Source: Nymphaea colorata
Taxonomy: Eukaryota > Streptophyta > Magnoliopsida > Nymphaeales > Nymphaeaceae
Assembly: GCF_008831285.2 (NCBI RefSeq)
Contig: NC_045140.1
Coordinates: 16,800,370-16,864,369, forward strand
Length of the DNA stretch: 64,000 nucleotides
Direction of reading: 5' to 3'
The position numbers and the translations under genes were made by a program. Below are positions 1 through 13,567 of this stretch, in pieces. Numbering within the stretch: the stretch's first letter is position 1; each line of letters opens with the position of its first letter. The notes beneath the pieces were generated by a model. The model saw only the letters and a program-made list of their open reading frames with translations. It did not search any database and was not told the DNA's origin.

Positions 1-3000
1 AAAAAAAATGAAAGAATTCAGAGGAGGCAAATGACAAAAGGTGAAGTATACATGGAATGATTTGCTAACGTCAGCAGGTCCACGAAGCCGGATCAAGATT
101 TGGATTCGGATCCAAAAGCTGAATAACATGTCGGAATTTTTAATATGGTTTCAAAGTATCATTTTTCAAAAAAGTTTATATGTAATTTTTAAAAAAAAAT
201 TTATTATATGTACATTTTTTAAATTTTATTTTTGAAGTGGCGCCAAGCTGGTCCCATTGGGCCATTTCCTTTTGGAAGATAATGCCTCGGCTCTACGGTT
301 TGATGCTTATCCACACCCCCAATCATGTCGTGAACTTGGATGGGTCCCACGATCCCATCTTACTTTTCTTGAGAGACCCCAAATCGTTTGGTGGTGTGGA
401 CGAAATAAGATGATGCATGATATCCTCGGAATGGAAAAGTAGAACACAAACTTGTATCTTTTCGATCGATAGGAAATCTTGTGCAATTATGGCATCGCTA
501 TTAGGCAAAGTAACTGTCTCCGCATTTCTTGTCATATGTCAAATCAATCCCCATCTCCTTCGGCCCTACCATTTAATAAGTGAAAGAAAGCCAATACCCA
601 CCTACTTTTCTGACGTAAGTAATAAAGAACCCGCATTAGATGTTTGTTTAGTTTGATAACGAATTGCACCATCTCTCGGCCTATTGAGTGATTTACGTAA
701 CCGAAGAAAAGGCTCTTGGAGTTGGATGTGTGGAACGGTCTTCTCAATTTTGTTATAAATGACATCTTTTGGGTTGTCTTTTTCTAAAGAAAAGGTTTGC
801 AATGGGCGAAAATGACCGACACGTCGCTTTAAAATGCGCGTTTAATGAGACAAAAAGAAACTCATAATGGTTGGTGCAGTAGACACGACCTTCGGCCACT
901 AATCGAGATAAGGTTTGCTACACACAAACAGAAGATGGTGGACTCTTGCCTGCTCACTGCCGGGCTCCTTAGCCGCAGAAGGTCATCTGAGATTGACACC
1001 GGACTTTTAGTTTCTCTCCACTTCAAACAAAAATGGACGTTGCCGCGTTGGTTTAGTCATTTACTTTCAAAGCACCACCATTGTTCTTCCTAAACACGGT
1101 AAAACTTGGAAACGAAAGACGCATAGACCTCAAGACTGTATGAACTTCTGCTCAAGCAAGTACGACAAGAAAGAATATTCTTTTCAAGTAGCTTCATTAT
1201 TTGATCTTATTAACTCAGTTTAGGTTGTTGACAGCAAGGTTAAATTAATGGAAAAGTCGTCCTAATGTCAAGGGACTAGGGGGAAAAGGTATATATGAAA
1301 TATCAAAAAGTCCAACTGGCTTTTTCTCATTCCCAGAAATTTAGGGGTGTTTTCATAGATTATATGATACGTAAATCTCGTGATACATCAGTCTACATGT
1401 TTGTTGCGTGCCATGAATCTGTCTTCTTGTTTGTTCACGTTTTAGCTTATAAATGAGTGCCAGGCACTGGGAAAGAGAAAAAGGAAGGAAAGGACTTGGA
1501 GAGGTCTTCAAAGGAACGATACTCACCAAAAGTAGGGTAGGACGTCTTATGCTAATAGAAAGTCAAACAAACCAAATCTCCTCTCTGGACCCAAATCCAG
1601 GGTATGAATGCTACTTTCATCCAGATTAGACAATATACAGCATCTGTCACACACACATGCGGATGCAAACAGTTTGTGAGGTTATAATTTATACCGTAGA
1701 CACGCCAGGGACTCCATGCGTTATAATTTATAAATGAATATCGGGTGTGAAGTGCGTTAAGTATATTCATCCATTGCTTTAGAGTTACTCCTGTCCGATA
1801 CATCCAAGACATGCTTCCTTTGAAAGATGACCCTACCTATCAAACGCTACCCAAAGAGGAAATAGGTACGACGATCAAGGATCAGGTTGTACCACTGCTC
1901 GTGTCTCAAGAATCACATTCGGTGGAGTGCAGTTGACGGCTATGACATAGGCTTCCGACCATCCCACAGCTAAGTTCTTCGCGCTTCCGGTATCTTTCTG
2001 GCGGGTAGTCGTTTTGATCAAACACGTCGTTGGAGAAAGATGTTGTGATCATGTTAGTTGCTGAAGCGTCAACGAGGAGAATCCTAGAGAACCGATGCAG
2101 CAATCCTCTTCCACAGGCAGTGAGAAGAAACTCTTTGAAGAACTGATTCGCCGTCCGCAATATTTGACCGCCAAAAGGTCTGATCTCCTACCATTAGTGA
2201 TAGGAATCCTTCTGTCTCCATTCGATGAGAGTATGTCTGTAGTTTGATCTCGAGAAACACCACCGAGAGCATAGATGGTTTGATAGCAGTTTGGAACATT
2301 AAAGAGGATATTCAGATAATGATCTTGATCTTGTCGGTCGGTCGTTCATTCTTTTGTACTCTTTTGTGTGCTTTCTTTTCAGTATGTACAGATTGCTTTC
2401 TTGTGCACAGGTTAGTGAATGGGGGCTTACGTCAGCAATTCCAAGCCCAAAAAAGAATTATTAAATCAGTTCAAAAAAGCCCTTTCTTAAAAAAGAACTA
2501 GAACATGTTTGCAAGATCCAGGGACGACGTGCTGGTGGACGGGATGGCATGCTAATGAACAGTCTTGAACAAGGCCCGATCATGTCGTTTACCAGCCCTA
2601 GGTGCAAAGATGTGTGCTTCCGCCAAGAGAGAGAGATGAACAAGAACCAGTTCACTTACATTCCTAACCTCAAGAACAACATTACTCTTTAATACCATCA
2701 TCATAACACCCTTCAAGATTCCAATTGAGAACCTAACCACACCATGCCACTCAACCCAACTGAATGGGCTACCCATCAGTTGATGACAGAGAGAGAGGCA
2801 GGGCCGGGGAAACCAATGTCTTGGAAATACCTGGGGAATTAGAGGACGCTAGAAACTTTTTTTCTTCAAAAGAACATTATTAATATTTCTCTAAAGTTAC
2901 AGTTGTTCACGACGGTAAATGATGAAGCTGAATAGGAAAAAAAACATATTTATGGATCGTTTGGCAGTAAGAAACTCTGTGAGTCCCGTCAGATTCGTGA

Positions 3001-3404
3001 AACAATGTAATACTTGTGGCAGTAGGGAAGGTCGGTCGTTCATTCTTTTGTACTGTTTTGTGTGCTGAAAATATGGCCCAAGCTTCTAAGTGGATCATAC
3101 TCACTTTAGTTCTACCATGAACATGAACTAGTGAGGGTGTCTCATAAGAGGACATTGTGTTCTTAAAACGCATATTTCAACACCATATTTCTGTTCCACA
3201 AAAACATGGTGTAATTAATTATGCCCAGCATTGGATTGTTGAATCTAGGAAGAACATCTGGAAGTACACTATATTTCCTGGAGGAAGAGTACAATATTTG
3301 TGAGACGTGTTTCAACAACATAATGTTTTTCTTTTATCAATCTCCTTATAAAGGCCTATTTTTACTAACTAACATCCCTGAACCCTAAAGCCTGGACAGC
3401 AACC
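1..3404. other. Intergenic DNA without a recognisable gene
   Basis: This stretch is AT-rich with frequent stops in all frames, and its short open frames match no family I recognise. Around 170-260 there is a segment resembling part of the MITE-like repeat at 3405-3594 (an AT-rich core followed by a GTGGCG/GCCAAG-type end). A 37-bp direct repeat is present at 2336 and 3030. The minus-strand frame at 1906-2160 looks somewhat protein-like but I could not assign it. Confidence 0.6.
2336..3066. repeat. 37-bp direct repeat pair (2336-2372 and 3030-3066)
   Basis: The two copies begin GGTCGGTCGTTCATTC and differ at one base. They lie about 690 bp apart in the same orientation. The sequence between them shows no gene. 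They may be remnants of a mobile element or of a local duplication. Confidence 0.7.
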
Positions 3405-3594
3405 AGGGGTGAAGCCACAAATTTTTTATGAAGTGAGTCGAATTAAAGTTTCTAAATTTTGAAAATAAACGAAATATCATTTTTCAAAATTTTTATATAA
3501 AACAAGTGCATTTTTTAAATGTACACATAAATTTAAATAAAAAAATTTGAGGTGGGGCTAGGGCCCATGCGGCTCCCCCCTTGGCTCCACCCCT
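3405..3594. mobile_element. Short MITE-like element with imperfect terminal inverted repeats
   Basis: The left end reads AGGGGTGAAGCCA and the reverse complement of the right end reads AGGGGTGGAGCCA, which is 12 of 13 positions matching. The interior is AT-rich and noncoding. No clean target-site duplication is visible. Similar sequence occurs near 170-260 and near 32670-32760, so this is a dispersed family. The GGGGTGGAGCCA-type end is common in plant genomes, but I do not assign a superfamily. Confidence 0.5.
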
Positions 3595-4845
3595 AACAGT
3601 AACTCGAACTGAATGAAATAAACTTGTCTTTTATGAGCTTCAACACAGTTTTCAGCTTGAAAGTAAGACATGAAAAATGCAAAGTTTTATATTTTTCCCA
3701 GATAGTTACCCTAATATCATATTTCAATATTCATAAGAAAAAGTATAGGCAGCAGCAGGAAATCCAGTAATATGACAGTGGATTTAGGATCAACCGATGG
3801 TTTTAACCGAACCCCACCCCCATCCTTTGGCTTCCTGCTCCCAACTAAAAACCATACCCAAGAAAATAAAAACAAAAGTAAAAGCAATGTGCATGATATT
3901 TTCGGGGGCAAAAATTCCCCCATGACTTTGTAGACATGTCGAAGCTGTTAAACTTGTCTTCCAAAGGAAAAACGAAGTCCAGCATCGGTGAAGTTCCATG
4001 TTTCAAATGAGCTAATAACGTTTCATAAGCTATTTTACTGATGAGTAATGAAGGAAAAAAGCTGCTCAGAAATTCAGGCAATAGAACATTTCACTGAAAG
4101 CTGGTAGGGGTGGATAAATAGGTAATAAATCAGGTGGCAGAACAAAAAAAATTTAAAAATTGTGATTTCACTATTGTGGGAAGTCCCTGGATAATTCGGT
4201 CACATAAATAAATGGAGGTTTGCTATTTTTCTGAAAAAAAGAAAACTGGAGTAAGGAACTCCACATCTCTAAGCATGAAAAATTGCTAAACCTTGATTTC
4301 TTAAAGATATGTACGTCAATCAAAAAACCATGTAGATTATAGTTGAAGATATTTAAAATAAATCCAGAGACTAGATTTCCTCTTTGGTTTGGTCAAGTCC
4401 TGTTAAGTGTTTTCCATAATTTCATGCCATGTGAATTTTGCAGACAACTAAAAGATTCAATTATTTCAGCAGTTTTTTGGAATCTTAACTTTTACCTATA
4501 TTAGCCTTCATCACCCAAAGCACCAGATGGAAGCCCCTAACCCACCATTCTGATGTACCTCACTCATCAGCAAGTTCACTTATTTTTCCCTGAAAATCAA
4601 AAAATGGTGGCAAAGCGAACAACACAGATCAAGAAGACGAAATCCATAAGGGCACGTAGAAGGTTTACCGCATTCTGGTTATCATGACGAAAAGAATGAC
4701 TCACAAAAGGGTTGATTTTAGACACAGAGAAGGTATTCTTCTATACATTTACCTTACATCGCATGCCTGTTTGCCCCCACATGCCACTCAAAATTGAATA
4801 AAGACCCTGACCAATTTACCTCTTGAATAGATAGGAGGAAAGATC
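3595..4845. other. 3' flank of the AFC1-like gene
   Basis: This is AT-rich noncoding sequence downstream of the kinase stop codon (minus strand). It should include the 3' untranslated region, but I cannot place the polyadenylation site. The short minus-strand frames at 3717-4081 show no family resemblance. Confidence 0.5.
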
Positions 4846-7800
4846 TTAACAGCTGAAACAAGACCTCCTGTGATCCCTTGTGAAAAAAGGATGTTGGAGG
4901 GCATCACATGCCCTCAGTCTCTCAGCTGGATCATATCGAAGAAGGCCCTGCAATAAATCAATCAATTCACCTGCAGAGTGGTCAACGTGCTTCATCACCA
5001 GGTTCTGCAAAATGAAACCAAAGACAGAGAATTACAAAAGGAAAATGACAAGCTGGTCCAGAGGGAATAAGAAACAAGACTGACAAAACAAGATACTGAG
5101 CATCAAGATCTTAGCCAAAGTAATGCATCCTACCCATATGAAGCAGTAAAAGCCTGCATATTGATATACCTGAAGGCGAGGCAATTTCCAAACTGATCTC
5201 AAGCTTTCACGTGAAGTTGCGCCTTCTGGCCAATCTAATCTTGGCCCTGGACGGAAGTACTTCACTGCATGCCTACTGCAGGCACAGATAAAAATTCAGG
5301 AACAGTTAATCTAAAGCTTAAAAAAAGTGGAATTTGCAGCCCATCAAAATGCACTACACAAAAATGATCGCTTCTTACTCTGCTCTATTAATCATATGCT
5401 GAGGAATTGGGCCCAAAACTCTCTCCATCATGGCCAAATGTTCCATGTTTTCATGGGTTTGAAAAAGTGCTTCCCCCTATGCATCAAATGCACACAAGAA
5501 TTAGATGAGAACACTGAAAAATACACAACAAGGAGAAAAACCCTACTGTTTTAAGTTCCAAGTTCTATTATTTCCCATGTTAGCTTCGTTGACATGTCAA
5601 GGAATAAGAAAAAACTTAAAGAGCTAAATGACCTGAGGATAACTGGAAAGTCAAGCATCCAAATATTCAAAGAACTTACATGCTGATAAAGGAAAGTTTT
5701 GAACACTGCTGAAAGAAAATTAAAAACATAAAAAAAAAATCATAAAAATCCATTCAATCATATTGACCTCTTACTGGAATGAGGGAAGAAAAATGAGATC
5801 AGCTAGTATACAGGCCAAAAAATTCATAAAATACAAAAACATAAATCATTTGTCAATGAACTTCTATTAATCAGCTCTACTGCTAGTACACATTTTCTTC
5901 ATAAAAGAAGCATCAATGACTTATGTACTTCTTTGCATTTGTGTGTGCATACATACATGTAGGCAAGTAATGCTTCCCAGGTACTCTTCCATGAAAGGAG
6001 GACAAAAAAGCTGAATATTATCATTGCAAGCGAATCTAGAGGTGCCAACCAAAAGCGAGACTCACTGAGCATAGTTCGACAAGTATACAACCGACACTCC
6101 ACAAGTCACAGGGATAGTTCCAGCCAAGGCCTGTGAAAACATGATGACAGAAATTAACAATCAGTTCATACAAAATAATTGGCACAATAGGGTAACTAAT
6201 ACTCTTTGAATAACATTGAAATAATTACCCAAAATAACTTCTGGTGCACGGTAATGTCTCGTGGAAACTACATAATTGTGGTCTTGGTTTTCAAATGTTG
6301 TACTTCCGAAATCAATTAGTTTAATAGCACTTGACTTCGGGACATTCTTGAAATAGGACCCATCCTTACCATATTGAAATGGCAACTTCATGACAAAGTA
6401 AAAAGAAGGAAAAATCAGCAATCCTGATTATGTGAAACCATGATTTCCATGCAAAACTACCATTTGGATACACCTAGCTAGACAACAGAGAAAAGAACCT
6501 GCATCACATATACCTTATAGTCTGGCACTCTGATGTAATCAGAGGATACAAGAAGGATATTTTCTGGCTTCAAATCGGTGTGAATAAGGTGCAACCCATG
6601 CATATCTACAACATAAGTAGCAAAGAAGACAGAATGAGAAGAAAGAACATCAAAGATTACAGGAAATCAAATTTAATTTGGATAGAAAATTCTCAAAAGA
6701 ACCACTCATCTTGTATCGTACAAAACCATGTTATTTCAAAATATGCAGGCAATTTAAAGTTTTAAAACAACCATCGCTATTCAATGTCAATACCAATGTG
6801 GAATCAATATAAATACAACAAAATGGTACAAGTTTTGCCACACACATGCTACAGACTCCAAAAGTTGTCGGCCGAACTCCCGGACTAGATCAATAGGAAA
6901 TGACCGATAGCTGTTTTTCCGAAGAAATTCATACAAGCTTGGGCCAAGCTTCTCAAACACCTGTTAATAACATTTATCCCACTTGAAAGTTATAACTCGC
7001 AATAGTACTCAAGCAATCATTGCCATACGAAATGAGAAAAGTCACAGATACTTACAATACATATGTGATTACGATAGTCAAACCAATTCCGGATTTGTAC
7101 GCAACTGCAAAGAATAAAATCACTTAGACTCATTTGCAACCTCCAAAGCAAATGGGATTACTTTACAAAAGGAACAAAGGAGTAACTAAACACAGGCACA
7201 TACCGAGTACCCCATGGATCATTTCTTGCAAGCTGCTGGAGTACATTAATTTCAACTTTTGCAGCTTCACGGTATTTATGAAGAGAACGGATAATTTTGA
7301 TAGCCACCATCTCATTATTTTGCATGTCCCAACACTCCAATACCTGCCCAAATGTACCTGAAGGGCACAAGAGGTAACAGTGAAATGTTTAAAATGAGAA
7401 TATTTTGTGAAAATAGGGCAGCACAAACTATCTTAAGTTGTTTTAACCTATGAAGAACAACTTAAACATTTTCCTGGCATTGCTCAAAGCATTTTCATTG
7501 ACAAATTATACAGTGAGCAGGCATTTAGTTCCTTGGAATCACTAAAGGAACGTAAGCATGTAAAAACTAAAAAAAATCTTGGTTACCATCAACATAATCA
7601 TAGAAGTATTCATATTCCATTTGAGTAATGACAGGAAAGTTAAGCTATAAGAACTAACATACCCAACTCCCAAAAAAAAAAGTCATATTTAATTAATTGT
7701 AATTTATAACGTTGTAATAATTAACCTCTCAAGATGACTTGGAATAAATAGCAACTGATGAAAGGATATTAGAATCTAAAGCGCAAATAAGATGGCCATA

Positions 7801-10084
7801 ACATTCACACCAGTCTCCTTCTGACAGTTAACAGGAAATAATACAATAAAAGTTATATTGACATAAATCATGAAAATCTACAGAGAGCAGAATGATACCT
7901 TCACCCATTTTTCCTTGAATCTTGTCTGCAAAACCAAAGTAAAAAAAAAAAAGTAAGAAAAAGATTATCAAAAGCAATCAAAAATGAAAGAAAGCACATG
8001 GATCCACACACAAAAGTAATTAGCAAATGCAACAGGAAAAAGCATATATTCACATGGATATGCCCAAAATCATAAATAAAAAAAAATAAACAGCTTGTAT
8101 GACAGTAAAAGAAAAAAATGCACAAAGGAATGCGCCACAGTTCAAAGGATTATACATGCATTTATGCATTGATACAATGCTAAAGGGATAATGGTTCAAT
8201 AGGAGAAACATGGTCATGAACTTTCTAAATTATAAGAAAATATATCATTGCATGCTTGCACACTGGTTATTTAGCTCAAGAAGTAAAGTTAACACTACTT
8301 GAATTACTCTAGTGAAATCAAGGTATGTGAGTCCACGTCCCAGACAACCAGCAAAGGTAGGAAAAGGCTTTCAGCACCCAAAATTGTACATATCAAATTT
8401 GCAGTAGAAATCCAACAGAAATAGAGAGAACCAGTTCACTACTTTGGTGAACATAAACAAGCTTTATAATACCCCCAAGCTTGTGCTTTGAAGTTTGATA
8501 GCTGAATAAGGTTTTGATCAAAGAAATCCTGACAAAATATCAGGACATGTCATGCTAGCAATGTAGTTAATAAGGCTAAATTAGTAGCTTAGAAGAGTAT
8601 TTTTTTTTTTTCACTATGAGCCTTACTTTCCTCTATAATGAGTCTCATTATGTGTGCAGGCATGTCGTGTGTGTACGCATAAATGTGTATGCCTGTGTAT
8701 GTGCTTGTGTGTGTGTGTTGATTTTGATGGCTTTATTACTATAAGCTAGTTAAATTTACATAGTTACGCAATGGAAAAGTTACACATTATTGCTGTCAGA
8801 TGAAATTGCAGAAGCTTGTGCTACTAAACAAACAGCTCAAATCATAATTCAAGAAGGTAAGAGAAGATCAAGCATAATTACAACGAGGAGTTAAGTTCTC
8901 TCCAACTGCAAAAGTGTAATGCCCATCCTTGTCATCTTCTCGCCAAGGGGGTGAAGCATGACGGGATGCATTCTTGAAACACATAGAAGAGCAAAAGTCA
9001 TTGATGATGGTGCCAGTCCTGACTTCTTGCCCACAATAAAGTGCTGGCTGGGCCTACACATAGCCATTCATTCAATTCCTTTGTAAGAGACAAAGAAAAA
9101 TAATAGCATCAGTACTACACTTGACATTACTTTGTCATTCAATTGAAAGAAACAATAAAATCCAAATGTGTGATCTAGAAAATCTACAACAACAGCTAAA
9201 GAAATATCTCAAATTCTTGCTGAACCAATACAGACCCATTTTATTTGAAAACAACAATTCCCTTCAAAGCATGTATCAAAAACTGTATCAAAAACTGAAG
9301 CCATAAAGCCATTCCTCTCTCTTTTTCTCTCTTCCTTCTCCCTCTTTGATGACATCACTGAATGCGCATAAAGTATTATAACGAACAGCATGTGCATAAC
9401 CTACTGAAATTTCAGACTACTTCCAGATTCCGAGAATCATACCGCCTTAAAGGAAGAGAACCTAGCTTCAAGAAGAGAAACAAAAGATGATTGTCGAATA
9501 AAATGCCATTTATTATTCTCTAATTTGACGAATAATTCATTCCTTTTCTTTAAAGTTAAAAAAACCGCATAATTAAACAAGAGAAAATATCTAAAGCGGA
9601 AAGAATGAAAAACGAATCACCCCTTCAATGACAACGACACTGTTGAAAATGCTAACCAAAAGTCAAGATAAATAGAAGAAAAATGAGTAGCCAGCAATTT
9701 AAGAGGAAAGCACGGCACCTGTGAAGTATGAAAAAGCAAATTCCGCTACTAAGGCAGTCCATACCGAAGTAGTCCAATTGGCAAGACAGAAGTCACGCTT
9801 ATATCAACATCTATTCTAATTTCCCAATTATACTTTTCCGATCCATCAATTTGGAAAATCAATAGCAAACCGAATCCCCAAATTGAAGAACCCCAACAAA
9901 TGGAAGAATAAAAAAAACAACATTAAATTCTTCAAACAGGAAAAGATTAGCAGGAGGAAGAGCGAAAAGAGGAAAATTGAGGTACCAAATGGGGAGGAGG
10001 AACATCCCACGTTAGCCTGGGACGCTTTCTCGGCCTTTTCTCCATTTGGGTGTGCGGAAAATCGCTGATCCACTGCGTCCCCAT
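4846..10084 (-). CDS. AFC1: LAMMER-type dual-specificity protein kinase, AFC1-like
   Basis: CLK/LAMMER kinases phosphorylate SR splicing factors in the nucleus. Twelve coding exons (high to low) join in phase: 10084-9986, 9053-8882, 7925-7899, 7357-7204, 7104-7056, 6960-6846, 6605-6514, 6385-6229, 6130-6066, 5476-5379, 5275-5170 and 5004-4846, giving 430 aa. Visible landmarks are a basic N-terminus (KRPRKRPRL, about 15-23), the glycine loop MGEGTFGQV, the VAIK lysine (about 120), HTDLKPEN (about 214), DFGST (261) and the diagnostic EHLAMMER (322-329). I chose the ATG at 10084 over the in-frame ATG at 10045 because the 13 extra residues align with the AFC1 N-terminus as I remember it. Exon 3 is only 27 bp. 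All introns are GT-AG and no lesion is seen. AFC1 rather than AFC2/AFC3 is judged from the KDGSYFKN insert before DFG and the N-terminus. Confidence 0.93.
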
Positions 10085-11375
10085 TGCTCTATTCGTCGAA
10101 CTCTGGAGATTTTCCTCTTCTTTCTACCCTCTTTATCTCAATTCAAGGAGGAAGGAAACCTGATAGATTCGAGATCGCTCGCTCTACTTTCTTGCAACTC
10201 TCCTGCAAGAGAATTCCGACGGGGAAAAGGTGGGGGCTGACTCGAGTCAGGTGCGTTCCCGCCTCACACTGACCACCTTGTGGGAAGGTAGATTCGGGTC
10301 CATACCCGTTTTAGTTTTGATAGATCTCGGGTAAGGACCCGGTTCCTGGTTGGGGATGCCCGATCCTACCCGACCTTCATTTCTTGCACCCGAATTGTTC
10401 GTAAAGGATTTTAATAGATTCCGAATTGGAAACTCAGATTCATTCAGACTCAAATCAATGACTTAGATTACATTCAGACTGAAATAATCGTTTGAAGTCA
10501 GATTTGCTCCGAATCCGACTTACCGTCCAACGTAGATCCAGTTCTTACATATAACAACCACTCTTCTAAATATCATTGTTAGATATCTATTAATTGATTA
10601 ATGCACATTTTCGATCTGGACCTTACATCACCACAACTGGTTAGAATATGACCCGATTCTGTCTTTTATGAGCTGAAGAAGAAATCTAACAGATTGATTA
10701 TTAAACTTTTATAAACTCGTAGTTACATACTCCAAATGTGTAATTTTTATGAAGATTTGTATTGTTTAAGCTGTGGAGATGACATCCATGTAGTAAACTT
10801 TACAAGAAAACAAATAAATGATGTAATGGTTTACTCAAGATACAGTAAAATTGTTAAGGAGCAAACCCTTCAGAAAATGCTGATGGGCACCGACATGTGA
10901 ATAAGTGAAATGGAGGTATGATGAACTATTATATAAATAAATAATTGGTGTAGGCAATTGTCCAGACAAGCCCACCTGAGCTTCTGCCAATTATGAACCA
11001 GCTAGAAAATGATGTGAAACTCGAATTCATCCATCGAAAATACACCAACTAATGGAATACAAAGATTGAATCATGGTGTGAAGTCAAGATCGAAAAGTGT
11101 AATCTGTTGCACTATCAATTAATCACGAAGTACTAATCAGAACCAGTTCTACATTGCCCACATGAGAAAACTTCATTAGATCATTCCTTCTTCTTCTTCT
11201 TTTTGATTTCCCTAGCACATAGCACGATCTAGTCTAACTAGTTAAAATGTTCTAATGAGAACTGGTTTAACAAGAGTTAGATTGGACATCTCCTATATTT
11301 TAAATGTGTAATATAACTGGCTTAAGTGAGAGGCAATACATAACCTGGGAATTTCCAGTATCAATGGTAACATTA

Positions 11376-11606
11376 GAGGGCGTTTGTTTACTTTGGAATG
11401 TTCGCGATATCTCAGATCCAAGGATTTGGTCTCAGGGCCCCTCCTATTGGACTACAAATCTGAGCTTTGCCCAGATACTGAGGATCTCAAATTCACATTT
11501 TTCAATAGATTTCAAATCCAGTGTTTGTTTACTTTGTGAGACCTCACAAAAAAGGGATTTCAAATCAATCTTGAATTTAACATCCGAGATTACCAAACAC
11601 ACACCC
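11376..11606. mobile_element. Tourist-like MITE with TTA target-site duplication
   Basis: Both ends are flanked by TTA (11373-11375 and 11607-11609). The left end reads GAGGGCGTTTGTTTACT and the reverse complement of the right end reads GGGTGTGTGTTTGGTAAT, an imperfect match with about 11 of 15 aligned positions identical. The 231-bp size, trinucleotide duplication and GGGYGTKTGTTT ends fit PIF/Harbinger-derived Tourist elements. The interior is noncoding. Confidence 0.5.
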
Positions 11607-12571
11607 TTACAGTTTACATCCTTATATATATATCTCACTTGCTCATATATAAGGGGTGTTTGTTGTTTCAATTAAAGTATTGGAGATATGATGTCTTATT
11701 GTGACAACTCTACCATGAGTACCTAACTACGTTGTCGATTTTCAACAAATTATGTAGCAACTGGCGGGGAAATGACAACACTATGATGATCATGTGGACA
11801 TCAGGGTTAATAATGCTAGCAATTGTGCAATACAAAATTATTTCCTTGTTAACCTTTTTTTTTTTTTTTTTTGGGTAATAACATGCATATAGCATGGAAG
11901 CCTGAGCATCGTTTATTACCATTGTCCTTAGGCTTAACTCTTCATGACAAAACTGTAATCTCTTTCTCTCTCTCTCTCTCACTTGAATAAGATAAGAAAT
12001 TTATTAGATTAATGAGATTCGCTGTAATTTTGAGCAAAACTTGTTTAGCTGTAACTAAGCTCAAAATTTGAGGAAAAATAATTCGTCTCAGTGAGTCATA
12101 TTCAAGTTTGGAAAGAAAAAGTAGATGTCACCATATTCGTGGTGGCATGAAAGGGGCACGCGATTGGGCTTTTGAATAGTGACACTCGCACCAAATAACA
12201 ACTTAATTTAGTGTTCATTTCATAAGGTATATTATATATATAAAACATAATATAATGTTTTGGATGGCTGCTTTACAATTAAAGTTGTATTGCAGAAGAG
12301 GACAGACTCAATGAAAAGCTAAGGGACAACTAAACCCACTGCACTCAAATAATTAAATCTCTTTAATTGTCTTGGCCGCATGCTTCCACTATCTTCAATC
12401 GTCAACACTCTATTGCTTACAGTTATGCTACATTCTTCAAAAAATGATGAAAGTTTCTACCCATCAAGTTGTAATGCATGAGAAGGTCATATATTGGACT
12501 CAAAATTATGAAAATACCGTTTCATGGACAAGAAAAAACATGAAAGAGTAAAAGTTAGATTTTGCAGATTG

Positions 12572-12578
<7 letters not shown>

Positions 12579-12613
<35 letters not shown>
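12579..12613. repeat. TC dinucleotide microsatellite
   Basis: About 17 uninterrupted TC units lie in intergenic DNA. Confidence 0.95.
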
Positions 12614-12617
<4 letters not shown>

Positions 12618-13081
12618 GACAAAAGTACTGCAAACATGGAGCCGTGTGTTAATGATAACAGTAAAAAGATTTCGTGATAAAAAAGGACAACGGTAAATCT
12701 GTGTCCGAAAGGTTCCGTGGTTTTCATTCTTGAAAACAATAAAAAAAAAAGAAGGACGTTCGATATCTCTGCAAAAAGCATCGATTCCGGGCATCCACCA
12801 TGAGATACCCTGAAAATATCTACGATCGGATGCAACTAATATTTATCCTAAACCATGTTGATGGCCAACTTGGGTCCAACTACTAAATACCCATTAACTT
12901 GAAAGAAAAGGAATTAGCATCTTAATTTTGCAGCACATTAGGTAAACGATCCCTTTCGAAAACACACAACATTTCCATTGCCAGCCGCAACAACAGAGTG
13001 AAAAACACTCGAAAGTAGTTGAATAAACAAACAGATAAAACAGGGAAGAAGAAAACAAAAACAGCAAAAAGGGTAAAAAAC

Positions 13082-13119
<38 letters not shown>

Positions 13120-13567
13120 GAAGGAGATGGGACCCACACCGCCACCGCCCGCCACCCTCTCTGATTTCAATATCAACCGTTGCTTTCTCGAGCCGCTGTT
13201 TCACAATTCCTGGGCGCCGCAAGTTTTTCTCAAAATTACCCATCAACCCCTCACGGCAGACCGCTAGCGGCTAGATGTGATTGTTACGCGGTGTGGTGTA
13301 AAAAGTTGGAGCATTTTTTTCATCTAAATGAAATCGAGCAGGGAAATCCGTAATTCTTATATATACGTATACAATTAAATTTTATTTTTGACATATAGAG
13401 CTTTCTCTTGTGGTCAGGCCCACGTCCGGACCGGCGGGAGACGCTAGGTCCGGACGATCTATGACAAATTGGTAATATTTTGCAAAGAGCGGGACCTCTC
13501 TCGTAATCTCCCAGACAAAAGCGGATCGGAACCTGAGAGCTGGCCGAAACTCCGAGCGGTGGAAATC

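Larger units (their letters stand above)
10085..13567. other. Divergent intergenic region between the kinase and aldolase genes
   Basis: No gene was recognised. The region holds a Tourist-like MITE (11376-11606), a poly-T run near 11858, a TC microsatellite (12579-12613) and a long poly-A tract near 13084-13114. The sequence just above 10084 should carry the kinase promoter and 5' leader. The sequence from about 13400 upward belongs to the aldolase promoter. Confidence 0.6.

Noticed and set aside
1906..2299. Minus-strand frames that look somewhat protein-like
   Set aside because: No recognisable family, splice junctions or neighbours support a gene.
2552..2776. Minus-strand open frame of 74 aa with hydrophobic stretches
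   Set aside because: It has no homologue I recognise and no transcript signals.
11304..11675. Plus-strand open frame of 123 aa
   Set aside because: It coincides with the Tourist-like MITE and its flanks.
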